Assembly (NCBI GenBank): GCA_012515195.1
Contig: JAAYYW010000325.1
Coordinates: 1-36,497, forward strand
Length of the DNA: 36,497 nt
Direction of reading: 5' to 3'
Source of the DNA: Leptolinea sp.
GTDB lineage: Bacteria > Chloroflexota > Anaerolineae > Anaerolineales > Anaerolineaceae
Shown: positions 27,827 to 36,497 of the stretch, piece after piece
How the letters are laid out: each line of letters opens with the position of its first letter
Position numbering within the stretch: the stretch's first letter is position 1
Position numbers and translations under genes: made by a program
The notes under the pieces: model-generated
What the model saw: the letters and a program-made list of their open reading frames with translations, nothing else
Database searches by the model: none
Told to the model about the DNA's origin: nothing

Positions 27827-28417
27827 TTAAAAAAATCCAGGGAGAAGAGCGGCTGTTCTGGCTTTGTATTCTGTGTATTCTTCGCCAAACACTTCTATCA
27901 TCAAATCCTCTTCTGCCTTTAATCGGACAGCAATCAAGATCGAAGTGATGATGAGATAGGCACATCCATATACATTGGCTGAGAGCAGTACCAATCCGAT
28001 GCCGAATGCAAGAAAACCAGTGTACATCGGGTGACGTAACCATTGATAAATGCCCGTAGTAACCAGTTTGTGGCTATCCTTGATCTCCAGCTCAGCAGAC
28101 CATTGTCTGCCAAGTTCAGCGTATGATGCAATAAAAAGTATATCCCCGGCCAACATCAAGCCGGCTCCTATCAACCTGAGGGGGATGGGGATATTAAAAT
28201 CAAAGTATCCGGTATCCGGAAGGAAAACGTACAGATAGGCCAGCACTACGGCACCGCCAGCCAGCCTGATCAGTGCTGTTTCCCGCAATTTATGGAAATA
28301 CCGGCTTTGATCAGACGTTTCTTTGTTTCTTGTTATCCACATCCGTGAAATTGTCTGAGTGATGAGCAATAGTCCGCACAGTACGCGATAAACAATTCCC
28401 GTTTGGAGCCAGTACAT
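27827..28417 (-). CDS. Isoprenylcysteine carboxyl methyltransferase-like membrane protein
   Basis: HKLVTTGIYQWLRHPMYTGFLAFGIGL...EEDLMIEVFGEEYTEYKARTAALLPGFF. Confidence 0.9.
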   Translation of the reverse strand: MYWLQTGIVYRVLCGLLLITQTISRMWITRNKETSDQSRYFHKLRETALIRLAGGAVVLAYLYVFLPDTGYFDFNIPIPLRLIGAGLMLAGDILFIASYAELGRQWSAELEIKDSHKLVTTGIYQWLRHPMYTGFLAFGIGLVLLSANVYGCAYLIITSILIAVRLKAEEDLMIEVFGEEYTEYKARTAALLPGFF

Positions 28418-28497
28418 ATCAAAAGATCCCTGATCAATAAGAGTATATTTAAAAAACAGGTTCCTGATAATAGCACATATGATAGACTCACAACGCT

Positions 28498-30891
28498 ATG
28501 GACGAGAAAACTCTAAGCATTCTTGAATATCCCAAGGTGTTGGCCAGGTTGACCGAATACGCGGCATTCAGCGCGTCACGGGAACTTGCCCAGTCTCTCA
28601 AACCGACTCGAAGCCTGGAAGAAGCACGGCGGAGGCAGGCTGTTACCCGTGAAGCTGTGCATCTATTGAGCATGAATGACACAGCCGGCATTGGTGGAGC
28701 AACCGATATCCGTCCGTTAGCTGATCTGGCTGGCCGTGGAGGAGTGTTATCTCCGGTTGAATTATTGAGTGTCAAGAATACGCTTATCGCCGCCAGGGAG
28801 CTTTCCAGGGTTTTTGGTCATACAGGCAGCGTGTATCCCTTACTGGAAAAGATCGCTGAACCATTGAATCCATCGCTGGGATTGGTGGATGCCATTTCGC
28901 GTTGTATTTCTGAACGTGGAGAAGTGCTTGATTCTGCGTCAGATAAATTGTCAACTGTTCGAAGGGAAGTCAAGCTGGCCCATGACCGGTTGATGTCAAA
29001 GTTGGACAGGATACTGAATGACAGCCATACCGCGCCCATGCTACAGGAGGGGATTGTTACCCAGCGGAATGGGCGATATGTGATTCCCCTGCGGGCAGAT
29101 TACAAAGGCAGGATAAAGGCCATAGTTCACGATCAGTCCTCGTCAGGTGCGACATTGTTTGTCGAACCGCTGGCAACCGTAGAACTGAATAATCACTGGC
29201 AGGAGCAGATCCTGGAGGAACAGGAAGAAGAACGCCGAATACTGGCGGAACTCTCCGCGCAGGTGGGAGTGAATTCTGACGCGTTATGCTATGTCGTTGA
29301 AAGTCTGGCGGAAATTGACTTTGCGTTTATGCGGGCTAAGTACGCGCGCGATATTCGCGGAGTGGAGCCGGAATTGGTTTCATTTGCCCAGGGGCAGCCA
29401 GGGAACCATCCTGGCAGTGCTGTTCGTCTGCACCAGGCACGCCATCCACTGCTGGATCCAACTGAGGCTGTGCCGATTGACCTTGTGTTGGATGAAAAGA
29501 CGTATGCGTTGGTTATAACCGGTCCGAATACGGGCGGTAAGACGGTCTCCCTCAAAACGCTTGGCCTGCTGGTTTTAATGGCCCAGAGTGGTTTGCATCT
29601 TCCTGTTCAATCTGGTTCGACAATCTCAGTATTTCCGAAGATATTTGCCGATATAGGTGATGAGCAATCCATTGAGCAATCCCTGTCAACATTTTCGGGC
29701 CATATCCGCAATATCGTGCAAATCCTAAAACGCGCCGATCGGGCGTCTCTGGTCCTTCTTGATGAGCTTGGAGCTGGAACTGACCCGCAGGAGGGCGCGG
29801 CACTGGCGCGGGCAATTTTATCCAACCTGATCAGTCGCGGCATAACCTGTCTTGTAGCCACACATTACCCGGAATTAAAAACCTATGCTCACACAACACC
29901 AGGCGCGCTAAATGCCAGTATGGAATTTGATGTCAAATCATTACGGCCCACATACCGGCTGAATATTGGACTGCCCGGACGTTCGAACGCTCTGTTGATC
30001 GCGGAGAAGATCGGACTACCGGTAGAGATCATCGCGGAGGCCCGTTCCTCCGCCAATGATAATGATGTTCGCGCGGAAGATCTATTGGATGAGATCCACA
30101 ATCAGCGTGACCTGGCGCGAAAAGACCGCGAACAGACAGATGCTATCCTTGCACAGGTGGAAAACAAGGAAAAGGAGCTTGCCCTCAGGTTGTCAGGGAT
30201 CGAAAATGAACGGCATGGCATTCTGGAAAATGCGCGGCAAGAGGCCGAAGAACGATTATCTAAATTGGAAGATGAATTGGCAGAATTGCGCCGCGAGCTT
30301 CAACGTGCGCGGCAACCTTTGGATGCCCTTAAGAAAACACAAGAGTCGGTGGAAACCATGCAAACGCTGGTTCAGAAACCGGCAATACGAAAACCAGAGT
30401 ATCACAGGGTCGATAGCGGAATCGTGTTGGGCGAAAAGGTTTACGTACGCTCTATTGGTATGGAGGGTGCGGTTTGTGGAATTGGAGCTGAGGATGTGGA
30501 AGTACAGGTGGGTTCCATGCGTATCCGCGCCCGGCGGCGTGAGATTGAACGCCGGGTCGACAGGTCTCCGGAAGCACCTGAAAAAAAAGCTGTAACCCCA
30601 ACACGGACATTTTCGGGAGCCGGAGCTTCAATCGCTCCATCACCGGGAATGGAAATCGATCTACGCGGTCAGCGCGCGGAAGACGCGTTGGCTGCCCTTG
30701 ACCGCTACCTGGAGTCAGCTTACCTGGCTGGTATGCCTTTTGTTCGCATCATTCATGGTAAAGGGACAGGCCGTTTACGCCAGGTGCTGCGGGAGGCGCT
30801 GCGGCAATCTCCGCATGTTGTCCGCTGGGAAGATGGATTAAACAACGAAGGTGGTGATGGCGTTACCGTTGCCCACCTTGAGATAGATTGA
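28498..30891 (+). CDS. mutS2: Endonuclease MutS2
   Basis: Walker A ITGPNTGGKTVSLKTLGLL; LLDELGAGTDPQEGAALARAIL; C-terminal Smr domain IDLRGQRAEDALAALDRYL...VRIIHGKGTGRLRQVL. Confidence 0.97.
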   Translation: MDEKTLSILEYPKVLARLTEYAAFSASRELAQSLKPTRSLEEARRRQAVTREAVHLLSMNDTAGIGGATDIRPLADLAGRGGVLSPVELLSVKNTLIAARELSRVFGHTGSVYPLLEKIAEPLNPSLGLVDAISRCISERGEVLDSASDKLSTVRREVKLAHDRLMSKLDRILNDSHTAPMLQEGIVTQRNGRYVIPLRADYKGRIKAIVHDQSSSGATLFVEPLATVELNNHWQEQILEEQEEERRILAELSAQVGVNSDALCYVVESLAEIDFAFMRAKYARDIRGVEPELVSFAQGQPGNHPGSAVRLHQARHPLLDPTEAVPIDLVLDEKTYALVITGPNTGGKTVSLKTLGLLVLMAQSGLHLPVQSGSTISVFPKIFADIGDEQSIEQSLSTFSGHIRNIVQILKRADRASLVLLDELGAGTDPQEGAALARAILSNLISRGITCLVATHYPELKTYAHTTPGALNASMEFDVKSLRPTYRLNIGLPGRSNALLIAEKIGLPVEIIAEARSSANDNDVRAEDLLDEIHNQRDLARKDREQTDAILAQVENKEKELALRLSGIENERHGILENARQEAEERLSKLEDELAELRRELQRARQPLDALKKTQESVETMQTLVQKPAIRKPEYHRVDSGIVLGEKVYVRSIGMEGAVCGIGAEDVEVQVGSMRIRARRREIERRVDRSPEAPEKKAVTPTRTFSGAGASIAPSPGMEIDLRGQRAEDALAALDRYLESAYLAGMPFVRIIHGKGTGRLRQVLREALRQSPHVVRWEDGLNNEGGDGVTVAHLEID

Positions 30892-30902
30892 TCAGAAATA
30901 AA

Positions 30903-30945
30903 AAAAGGTCGATAGTGTTTTCTCCCTGTTCACTACCGACCTTTT
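30903..30945 (+). terminator. mutS2 terminator hairpin
   Basis: AAAAGGTCGATAGTG...CACTACCGACCTTTT, one mismatch. A second perfect 8-bp hairpin GCGCAGGT-TCCCTCT-ACCTGCGC follows at 30947-30969. Confidence 0.85.
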
Positions 30946-30981
30946 CGCGCAGGTTCCCTCTACCTGCGCAGATGTTTTCAA

Positions 30982-31003
30982 TGTATACCGTAATGAGTAT
31001 ACA
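30982..31003. repeat. Perfect 7-bp inverted repeat TGTATAC-N8-GTATACA
   Basis: Read directly from sequence. Confidence 0.85.
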
Positions 31004-31009
31004 ACTCAA

Positions 31010-31031
31010 ACGTGGACAAAACGTGGACAAA
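31010..31031. repeat. Tandem direct repeat 2 x ACGTGGACAAA
   Basis: Two identical adjacent 11-mers. Confidence 0.95.
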
Positions 31032-31063
31032 GTTGTTGTCAAAACGCGGAAGTTAATGTGCGT

Positions 31064-34000
31064 TTATTGAGGTTTTGTTAATGATCCCAAAAAAATGATC
31101 AACCTTTCCTTGTCAAGAGAACATGGGAACTGGTTGTATTGACTGATCTTGTTTTGTAATACCTCTGACCAGCGTCCGGGATGCAGGGCATCAAGTTTTA
31201 TGAGATTGGTGAGCACAACCTCAGTTAGTGAGTTTTCTGTGTGTTCAATTATGTTTTGCTGTTGCGGATGACTGCCGATGTACGTGAGCATGGATAAACC
31301 ACGGGTATCTGACTCTGTGATTACATTCTGATAGATAGTCCGGGCTTCTTCAACTTTTCCCATCTTTTCCAGTATCATCCCCCGCATGTAACAGGCAGGA
31401 AGACGGACAACGGCATATCCGCATTGGTTGGCGCTTTCAATAGCTTCATCAATGATCTGCAGGCCTTTTTCAACCTTACCGGATTGAGCAATTGCGTAAC
31501 CCATTCGGTACATAGCGTTAATCCCAGGGTGGGTTCCCTCCAGGCTTTTCTGTGCCAGCCTGTATTCGTGTATTGCGTTGTCATAATCGGTAATGATCAG
31601 GTAAACATCACCCATCACACAATGTGCTTCCGAAACGAATTCAAATAACCCGTTTTTTAATGCGATATTTAGCGTTTTTTGAGCCAATTCCCAGGCTGTA
31701 TCCAGCCGACCCTGGATGCAATTGATACGCGCCTCGATAATGGAAGAAAAGGCCACAGCCCGCTTGTTCTGGATGTTTTCTACCAAACGATTGGAATTAC
31801 GGAGGCACTTCATGGCGTCTGAAAAATTTCCGGAGTAGTATTCTGCGATAGCCAGCACTACATGAGCATACGACAGGGATGCGGGTTTTGTCACCAGGAG
31901 ATAGGCATTCCGTTGGGCGGCTTTTGCGGTCACTATGGCTTCCTTCGGCTTCCCCATCAGACTCTGCAGCAGAGACAATTGAGTCTGGACATGAGCGACG
32001 GCTTTTCGCACCTTATGCGTTGGAGTATCCTTCCCCATATGGATCGCGTCAGAAAAAACCTCAATGGCCTTGTTGTTCTGTCCAATGGTCATGAGCAAAA
32101 CACCAAGGTGGCTGCGAACCTGGATCTTTTCAAATAGATTATCTGTTTTATCGAGAATCAATTGACTCTGGTTTAGAAGGGTCTGGGATTTATCAATTTC
32201 AAACTTATAGAAAGCCACCAAACCTAATCCGCTTAGTCCGGCACCGGTTAGAAGTGGACTGTTGATCTCCATTCCGGTCTCATACATGGCAGAATAACAT
32301 TTTTCCATTTCTATCGTGTCTGTCAGACTGTACGCGAAATTTCCCCATTCGTGAAACAACGAGTACAAATCCGACTCTGGGATATTGTGGAAGTGTTCCA
32401 TGCGTATGGCATTGGCCTTTTCGAAAGCCCCCAATGCCTCATCCTTGGAGAAAAGTCCACGTGCGTATAAGGCGGCTTTGATCCAAAAGGAAAACGCCCG
32501 AACCGCTTTGCCTGCCTTTTCAAAATGTCGTGCCACGGTGCCTGAAAGACGATTGATTTGCGGGCCGCGTAATGAAATAAGCGCCTCCCCCAATTTCTCA
32601 TTCAACAGGATTTCACGCGCGGGGGAAATTTGTTTCAGAATTAAGTCGCGGATCAAACTGTGATGAAAGGCATACTGGCCTGAAATACCGATGGTTTTTA
32701 CAGGATGAATGAAACCCTGGGTTTCCAATTCTTCCAAAGCCTGTACCAGCGATTCCGGTTTACAGATCTGAAGATGAGCCAGAATATCGAATTGGAAATC
32801 CAGTCCACACCCGGCTCCTGCAGAAAGGACCTCAAGCGTTTTCGGGTCCAATGCCCTGACTCTTTCTTCCAAAATCTCCGAAAGATTATCTGCCAATGGT
32901 ATCGGGTCCCGAAAATTTGATAGATCGGAACCGAAGAGGTTCACGAGATATTGTATTGTCTCAACAATAAAAAATGGATTGCCACCGGTGGCTTTATGAA
33001 ATCTCTGGATGAATTCCTGCGTTGGCTCTTGTGTAAGAACTTGACTGATAAGAAAACCTGTTTCTGATTGGTTAAGTGATTTTAATGAAATCCGGGATAG
33101 GAAATGATGGTGTTTCTCACTGATAAGCCCCTGACGCGCTTTGAGTTGTTGGATTTCAGTCCGGGAGGATAGGATTAGAACTCCCCGCTCACCAAAAAGT
33201 TCCCGGTTGGACAGATACATCAGGGCATGCAAGGTATCCAAATCACACCACTGAAGATCATCAAAAACGAGTACAAGGCGGGACGACCGGCCGCACGATT
33301 CTAGAAGATGGTAGATGGATTCAAATAGTTCTTCCCGGGCTTCGGTGGAGGGCCACTCATGTATCGGGTGGGTTGATTCTTTTTGACGGAAAACATCAGG
33401 GGCCAGAAAGGAAAGTGATTTCAACCAGCGATTTTCAAGATTTATCCAATCCTCGCGTTTGATATATTGCTTGATCAGATAGATCAATGGCTGGAGGGGA
33501 GTGTTTTCATCCTGTGCACGGCAATGAATATGCATCACACGCGGATGATGATAGAGGGTATTACAGAAATGGCGAATAAACCGGGTCTTGCCCATACCCA
33601 TCTCACCTGTGACAAAAACCACCCCGCCGGTTTCAAATAAATTCCCCAGCGTTTCAAGTTCTTTCGATCTTCCTATAAAACCATGTCCCCCTTTTTTTTT
33701 CGGAAGTTCCATTGTTAATCGATCAATCTTCCGCCCCACTGTTTCTTGCGAAAACTCTTCCAGGGCAAGTTGCACGGGCATTGGGGGGGGAGTGTCATAT
33801 TCGCGTTGGTAGAGGTCTTGTAAATATGAAAAGTATGTTTGGGCTTCTGAGACACGCCCCGCGCTATTCAATAGAGTTAGTAATTGGGCCTGTAAAACCT
33901 CATTTACTGGATCTGTCTCAAGCGCTTTCTGCACAAATAGGATGGCTTTATCAAGGTTTCCCGTTGCGGCATAATGATTTCCAAGGCGTTCTAGGCATTG

Positions 34001-34504
34001 CAACCGGAACAGTTCCAGTTTGGATGAAGTCTCCCGCTGCCAGTTTTCAAATTCGGGGGTGTTACTGATGCGGGCGCCTGCCAGAAAAGATGGCGACCGC
34101 CATAATGACGCAGCCCGTTCCAGCATTTCAGCAACGTCCGCGGATAATAAATTGCTATTTTGGCTGTTTCCATGAAAATCACGGGCTGGTTGGATCAGCG
34201 ATTGGAAATGTTGGGCATCGGAATATACCAGATCCTGGTTGAGCCAAATACGGTCTGAGCCTGTTTCCAGGATATTGCTTTCGGGAATCTGCGACCGCAG
34301 CTTACTGAGCAATTCGCGCAATTGACGGCGGCCATCGCTTTCTGTGGATTGAGGCCAGAAATAGGATAATAGATTGCCCCTGCCAATTCCATCTGGATGG
34401 CAGGCCAGAAAATACAACATCGTTCTTAATTGCCGGCGCTGAATGGTTATTGCTCTATCGTAGAGCAAAATAGCCGGAGGGCCGAGAACAAGGATTTTTA
34501 ACAT
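31064..34504 (-). CDS. SARP/BTAD-type transcriptional activator with AAA ATPase and TPR repeats
   Basis: wHTH MLKILVLGPPAILLYDRAITIQRRQLRTMLYFLACHPDG...QLRELLSKLRS; BTAD region; FIGRSKELETLGNLFETGGVVFVTGEMGMGKTRFIRHF; LVLVFDDLQWCDLDTLHAL; C-terminal TPR-like repeats. Confidence 0.9.
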   Translation of the reverse strand: MLKILVLGPPAILLYDRAITIQRRQLRTMLYFLACHPDGIGRGNLLSYFWPQSTESDGRRQLRELLSKLRSQIPESNILETGSDRIWLNQDLVYSDAQHFQSLIQPARDFHGNSQNSNLLSADVAEMLERAASLWRSPSFLAGARISNTPEFENWQRETSSKLELFRLQCLERLGNHYAATGNLDKAILFVQKALETDPVNEVLQAQLLTLLNSAGRVSEAQTYFSYLQDLYQREYDTPPPMPVQLALEEFSQETVGRKIDRLTMELPKKKGGHGFIGRSKELETLGNLFETGGVVFVTGEMGMGKTRFIRHFCNTLYHHPRVMHIHCRAQDENTPLQPLIYLIKQYIKREDWINLENRWLKSLSFLAPDVFRQKESTHPIHEWPSTEAREELFESIYHLLESCGRSSRLVLVFDDLQWCDLDTLHALMYLSNRELFGERGVLILSSRTEIQQLKARQGLISEKHHHFLSRISLKSLNQSETGFLISQVLTQEPTQEFIQRFHKATGGNPFFIVETIQYLVNLFGSDLSNFRDPIPLADNLSEILEERVRALDPKTLEVLSAGAGCGLDFQFDILAHLQICKPESLVQALEELETQGFIHPVKTIGISGQYAFHHSLIRDLILKQISPAREILLNEKLGEALISLRGPQINRLSGTVARHFEKAGKAVRAFSFWIKAALYARGLFSKDEALGAFEKANAIRMEHFHNIPESDLYSLFHEWGNFAYSLTDTIEMEKCYSAMYETGMEINSPLLTGAGLSGLGLVAFYKFEIDKSQTLLNQSQLILDKTDNLFEKIQVRSHLGVLLMTIGQNNKAIEVFSDAIHMGKDTPTHKVRKAVAHVQTQLSLLQSLMGKPKEAIVTAKAAQRNAYLLVTKPASLSYAHVVLAIAEYYSGNFSDAMKCLRNSNRLVENIQNKRAVAFSSIIEARINCIQGRLDTAWELAQKTLNIALKNGLFEFVSEAHCVMGDVYLIITDYDNAIHEYRLAQKSLEGTHPGINAMYRMGYAIAQSGKVEKGLQIIDEAIESANQCGYAVVRLPACYMRGMILEKMGKVEEARTIYQNVITESDTRGLSMLTYIGSHPQQQNIIEHTENSLTEVVLTNLIKLDALHPGRWSEVLQNKISQYNQFPCSLDKERLIIFLGSLTKPQ

Positions 34505-34509
34505 ACCGG

Positions 34510-36237
34510 TTATCCGACTGTCGCTTGTCGGGTAAATTGCGCGGCTTCAGTCAGGAGACTTCTGGCAGATTCGATCCCTGTTTCTCCTGGACTTCCCAAC
34601 ATGGCAGCCAGTTCTTCTATCCTGTCAGAACCTGATAGGATCTGGGTTTCTGTAACAGTTCTCTCTTGCACAACGTGTTTCCGCACCGTAAGATGCTGAT
34701 CGCCGAAGGCAGCCAACTGGGGCAGGTGGGTTACACAAAACACCTGATGAGCCCGGGCTACTTGCCAGAGCTTCTCACCAACGGTGGTTCCAATCCGGCC
34801 GCCGATTCCCTGATCGATTTCATCAAAAATCAGGGTGGGAATATCATCTGCGTGTGCCAGAACATTTTTTAAACCCAGCATCAAACGCGATGTCTCACCA
34901 CCGGAGGCTATGCTGACCATGGGTTTCAAACCCTCCCCGGGATTGGGGGCAATAAGAAATTGCACCAGGTCGAAACCGGTACTATCAAATCGCAGAAAAG
35001 AACCATCGATATTAGGAATACCATTCGGGTCTGGTTCGGTATTGAAATCCACGGCAAATCGAGCGCCTTCCATGTGAAGGTCTTGAAGCTGCTGTTCTAC
35101 CGCAGTTGATAATTTTTCCGCGGCCTGTTTTCTCAACCGGCTCAATTCAATTGCATTCTTTGAAAGAACCGCCCGAATTTGTTCAACTTCTATCTCCAAC
35201 CGTTCAATGTGCTCGCCGGCATGTTCGATGGATTCAAGTTGTTTTCTGGCATTTTCTGCGAATGAAAGTGCCGCCTGTTCGTCACCGCCGTATTTTCGAC
35301 TGAGATTCTTGATCAGTTCGAGACGGTCTTCCATTTGTTCAAGCCGGCGTGGATTGATCTCGATCTGGTCGAGATAATCTGTAAGTCCGCGGCTTATCTC
35401 GCCGATCTCATCTGCTGTGGACATGGCTTTTTCCAGAAGTGGTGTCATGGACGGATCAATTCGGACAAGAGCTGATAGAGCGCGCACCGCGTTCCCAAAC
35501 AGGTCGCTGGCAGATGGCGCGTCCGGTTCACCGACATCAAGAAGACTGAGGGCTTCCTGCCCCAATGAAGCAAGGTTTTCCGCATTAGCCAAACGGTCGC
35601 GTTCAATGGCCAGTTCTTCGGCTTCGCCCGGTCTTAAATGGGCGGAATCGATCTCGTTAACCTGGTAACGCAAAAGATCTGTCATGCGCATTGCGTCTTT
35701 TTCATGCTCGCGCATGGCGCCAAGTTCCCGCCGAACGCTGGTAAATTGCTGGTACCCGGCCCGGAATTCTGTCAAAAGGTCGCCGCAACCGGCAAACCGG
35801 TCAAGAAGGTTGATATGCTGGCGGGAATTTAGGAGTGACAGGTGTTCAGATTGTCCGTGGATATCAACCAGAAGAGTTCCAATTTCTTTTAGCAGGTTCT
35901 GGTTTACTGCCCGCCCGTTAACCCGACTGGTGGAACGGCCTTCTTTGCGTATCTCACGGCTGAGAGTCACCCAACCGGGCTCGTCTTGAAGGTCTTCTCG
36001 GGACAATATCACGTCGACCTCAGGGATGGTTTTAAAAACAGCTTCCAATTGGGCTCGTTCTTCACCACTTCGAACCATTCCAGCATCGGTTTTGCCACCG
36101 ACAAGGGCTTCTATCGCGTCGAGAATGATCGATTTTCCAGCCCCGGTTTCCCCGGTGAAGATGACCAGTCCGTGGTCGAATCGTATTTCGAGGTTTTGTA
36201 TGATGGCGAAGTTTTCGATACGAATTTCTTGAAGCAT
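34510..36237 (-). CDS. recN: DNA repair protein RecN
   Basis: MLQEIRIENFAIIQNLEIRFDHGLVIFTGETGAGKSIILDAI; VDIHGQSEHLSLLN; ASGGETSRLMLGLKNVL; IFDEIDQGIGGR. Confidence 0.97.
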   Translation of the reverse strand: MLQEIRIENFAIIQNLEIRFDHGLVIFTGETGAGKSIILDAIEALVGGKTDAGMVRSGEERAQLEAVFKTIPEVDVILSREDLQDEPGWVTLSREIRKEGRSTSRVNGRAVNQNLLKEIGTLLVDIHGQSEHLSLLNSRQHINLLDRFAGCGDLLTEFRAGYQQFTSVRRELGAMREHEKDAMRMTDLLRYQVNEIDSAHLRPGEAEELAIERDRLANAENLASLGQEALSLLDVGEPDAPSASDLFGNAVRALSALVRIDPSMTPLLEKAMSTADEIGEISRGLTDYLDQIEINPRRLEQMEDRLELIKNLSRKYGGDEQAALSFAENARKQLESIEHAGEHIERLEIEVEQIRAVLSKNAIELSRLRKQAAEKLSTAVEQQLQDLHMEGARFAVDFNTEPDPNGIPNIDGSFLRFDSTGFDLVQFLIAPNPGEGLKPMVSIASGGETSRLMLGLKNVLAHADDIPTLIFDEIDQGIGGRIGTTVGEKLWQVARAHQVFCVTHLPQLAAFGDQHLTVRKHVVQERTVTETQILSGSDRIEELAAMLGSPGETGIESARSLLTEAAQFTRQATVG

Positions 36238-36239
36238 GA

Positions 36240-36497
36240 CTATCTACTTATCTGGATGCCGCTCAATCGGGTGTAAACCGTGGTGCTTACTATTGCCGCG
36301 TAAATGACTGGCCAGATCATGGCGATCAAAGTCTCCATCCCTGATATACCCAAAAGCATCACAAAGAAATACGGCAGGAGGGTTACACAGGCTCCCAGCA
36401 CGGCGGAGATGGCCGTAATTTTGAAAAGCGTTTTACCGCGCCGTTTTCCTGTTGCCTTACGGACAACTTCCGCGATAATTATTCCCACGAATGGAGC
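36240..36497 (-). CDS. Small membrane protein, truncated by the window edge
   Basis: Reading frame open to the edge (APFVGIIIAEVVRKATGKRRGKT...); two hydrophobic segments; ends 2 nt before the recN start. Confidence 0.65.
   Translation of the reverse strand, partial: APFVGIIIAEVVRKATGKRRGKTLFKITAISAVLGACVTLLPYFFVMLLGISGMETLIAMIWPVIYAAIVSTTVYTRLSGIQISR

Noticed and set aside
27507-28043. 178-aa minus-strand ORF overlapping MFS and methyltransferase genes
   Set aside because: Alternative frame across two well-supported genes; His/Cys-rich nonsense-like composition.

Overview
This window looks like a mostly housekeeping chromosomal segment of a Chloroflexota/Anaerolineae-like bacterium; that lineage is inferred from gene style only. 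I recognise dnaE, dnaX-ybaB-recR, mutS2, recN, nth, two MFS transporters, an Hsp20, a PhzF-like protein, a class-V aminotransferase, a GAF/HisKA_3 sensor kinase, a SARP/BTAD-AAA-TPR regulator and a HerA/DUF87-like ATPase. There is also a lipoprotein/surface-protein cluster and one tRNA-Arg(CCT). I see no CRISPR array, transposase, integrase, phage module or recognisable defence operon. The most interesting unexplained element is about 250 nt on the minus strand (~10538-10788). It has its own promoter-like sequence, several perfect helices, a possible kissing-loop pair, mutually exclusive alternative pairings and an intrinsic terminator, and it lies between an MFS gene and a lipoprotein gene. 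Secondary points are a YgbA (NO-stress)/endonuclease III overlap, a possibly dead PP2C-like receptor with a beta-propeller-like C-terminus, a palindrome/direct-repeat cluster between mutS2 and the SARP gene, and a 10-bp inverted repeat in a divergent promoter region. All structures were folded by eye; no search or folding program was run.
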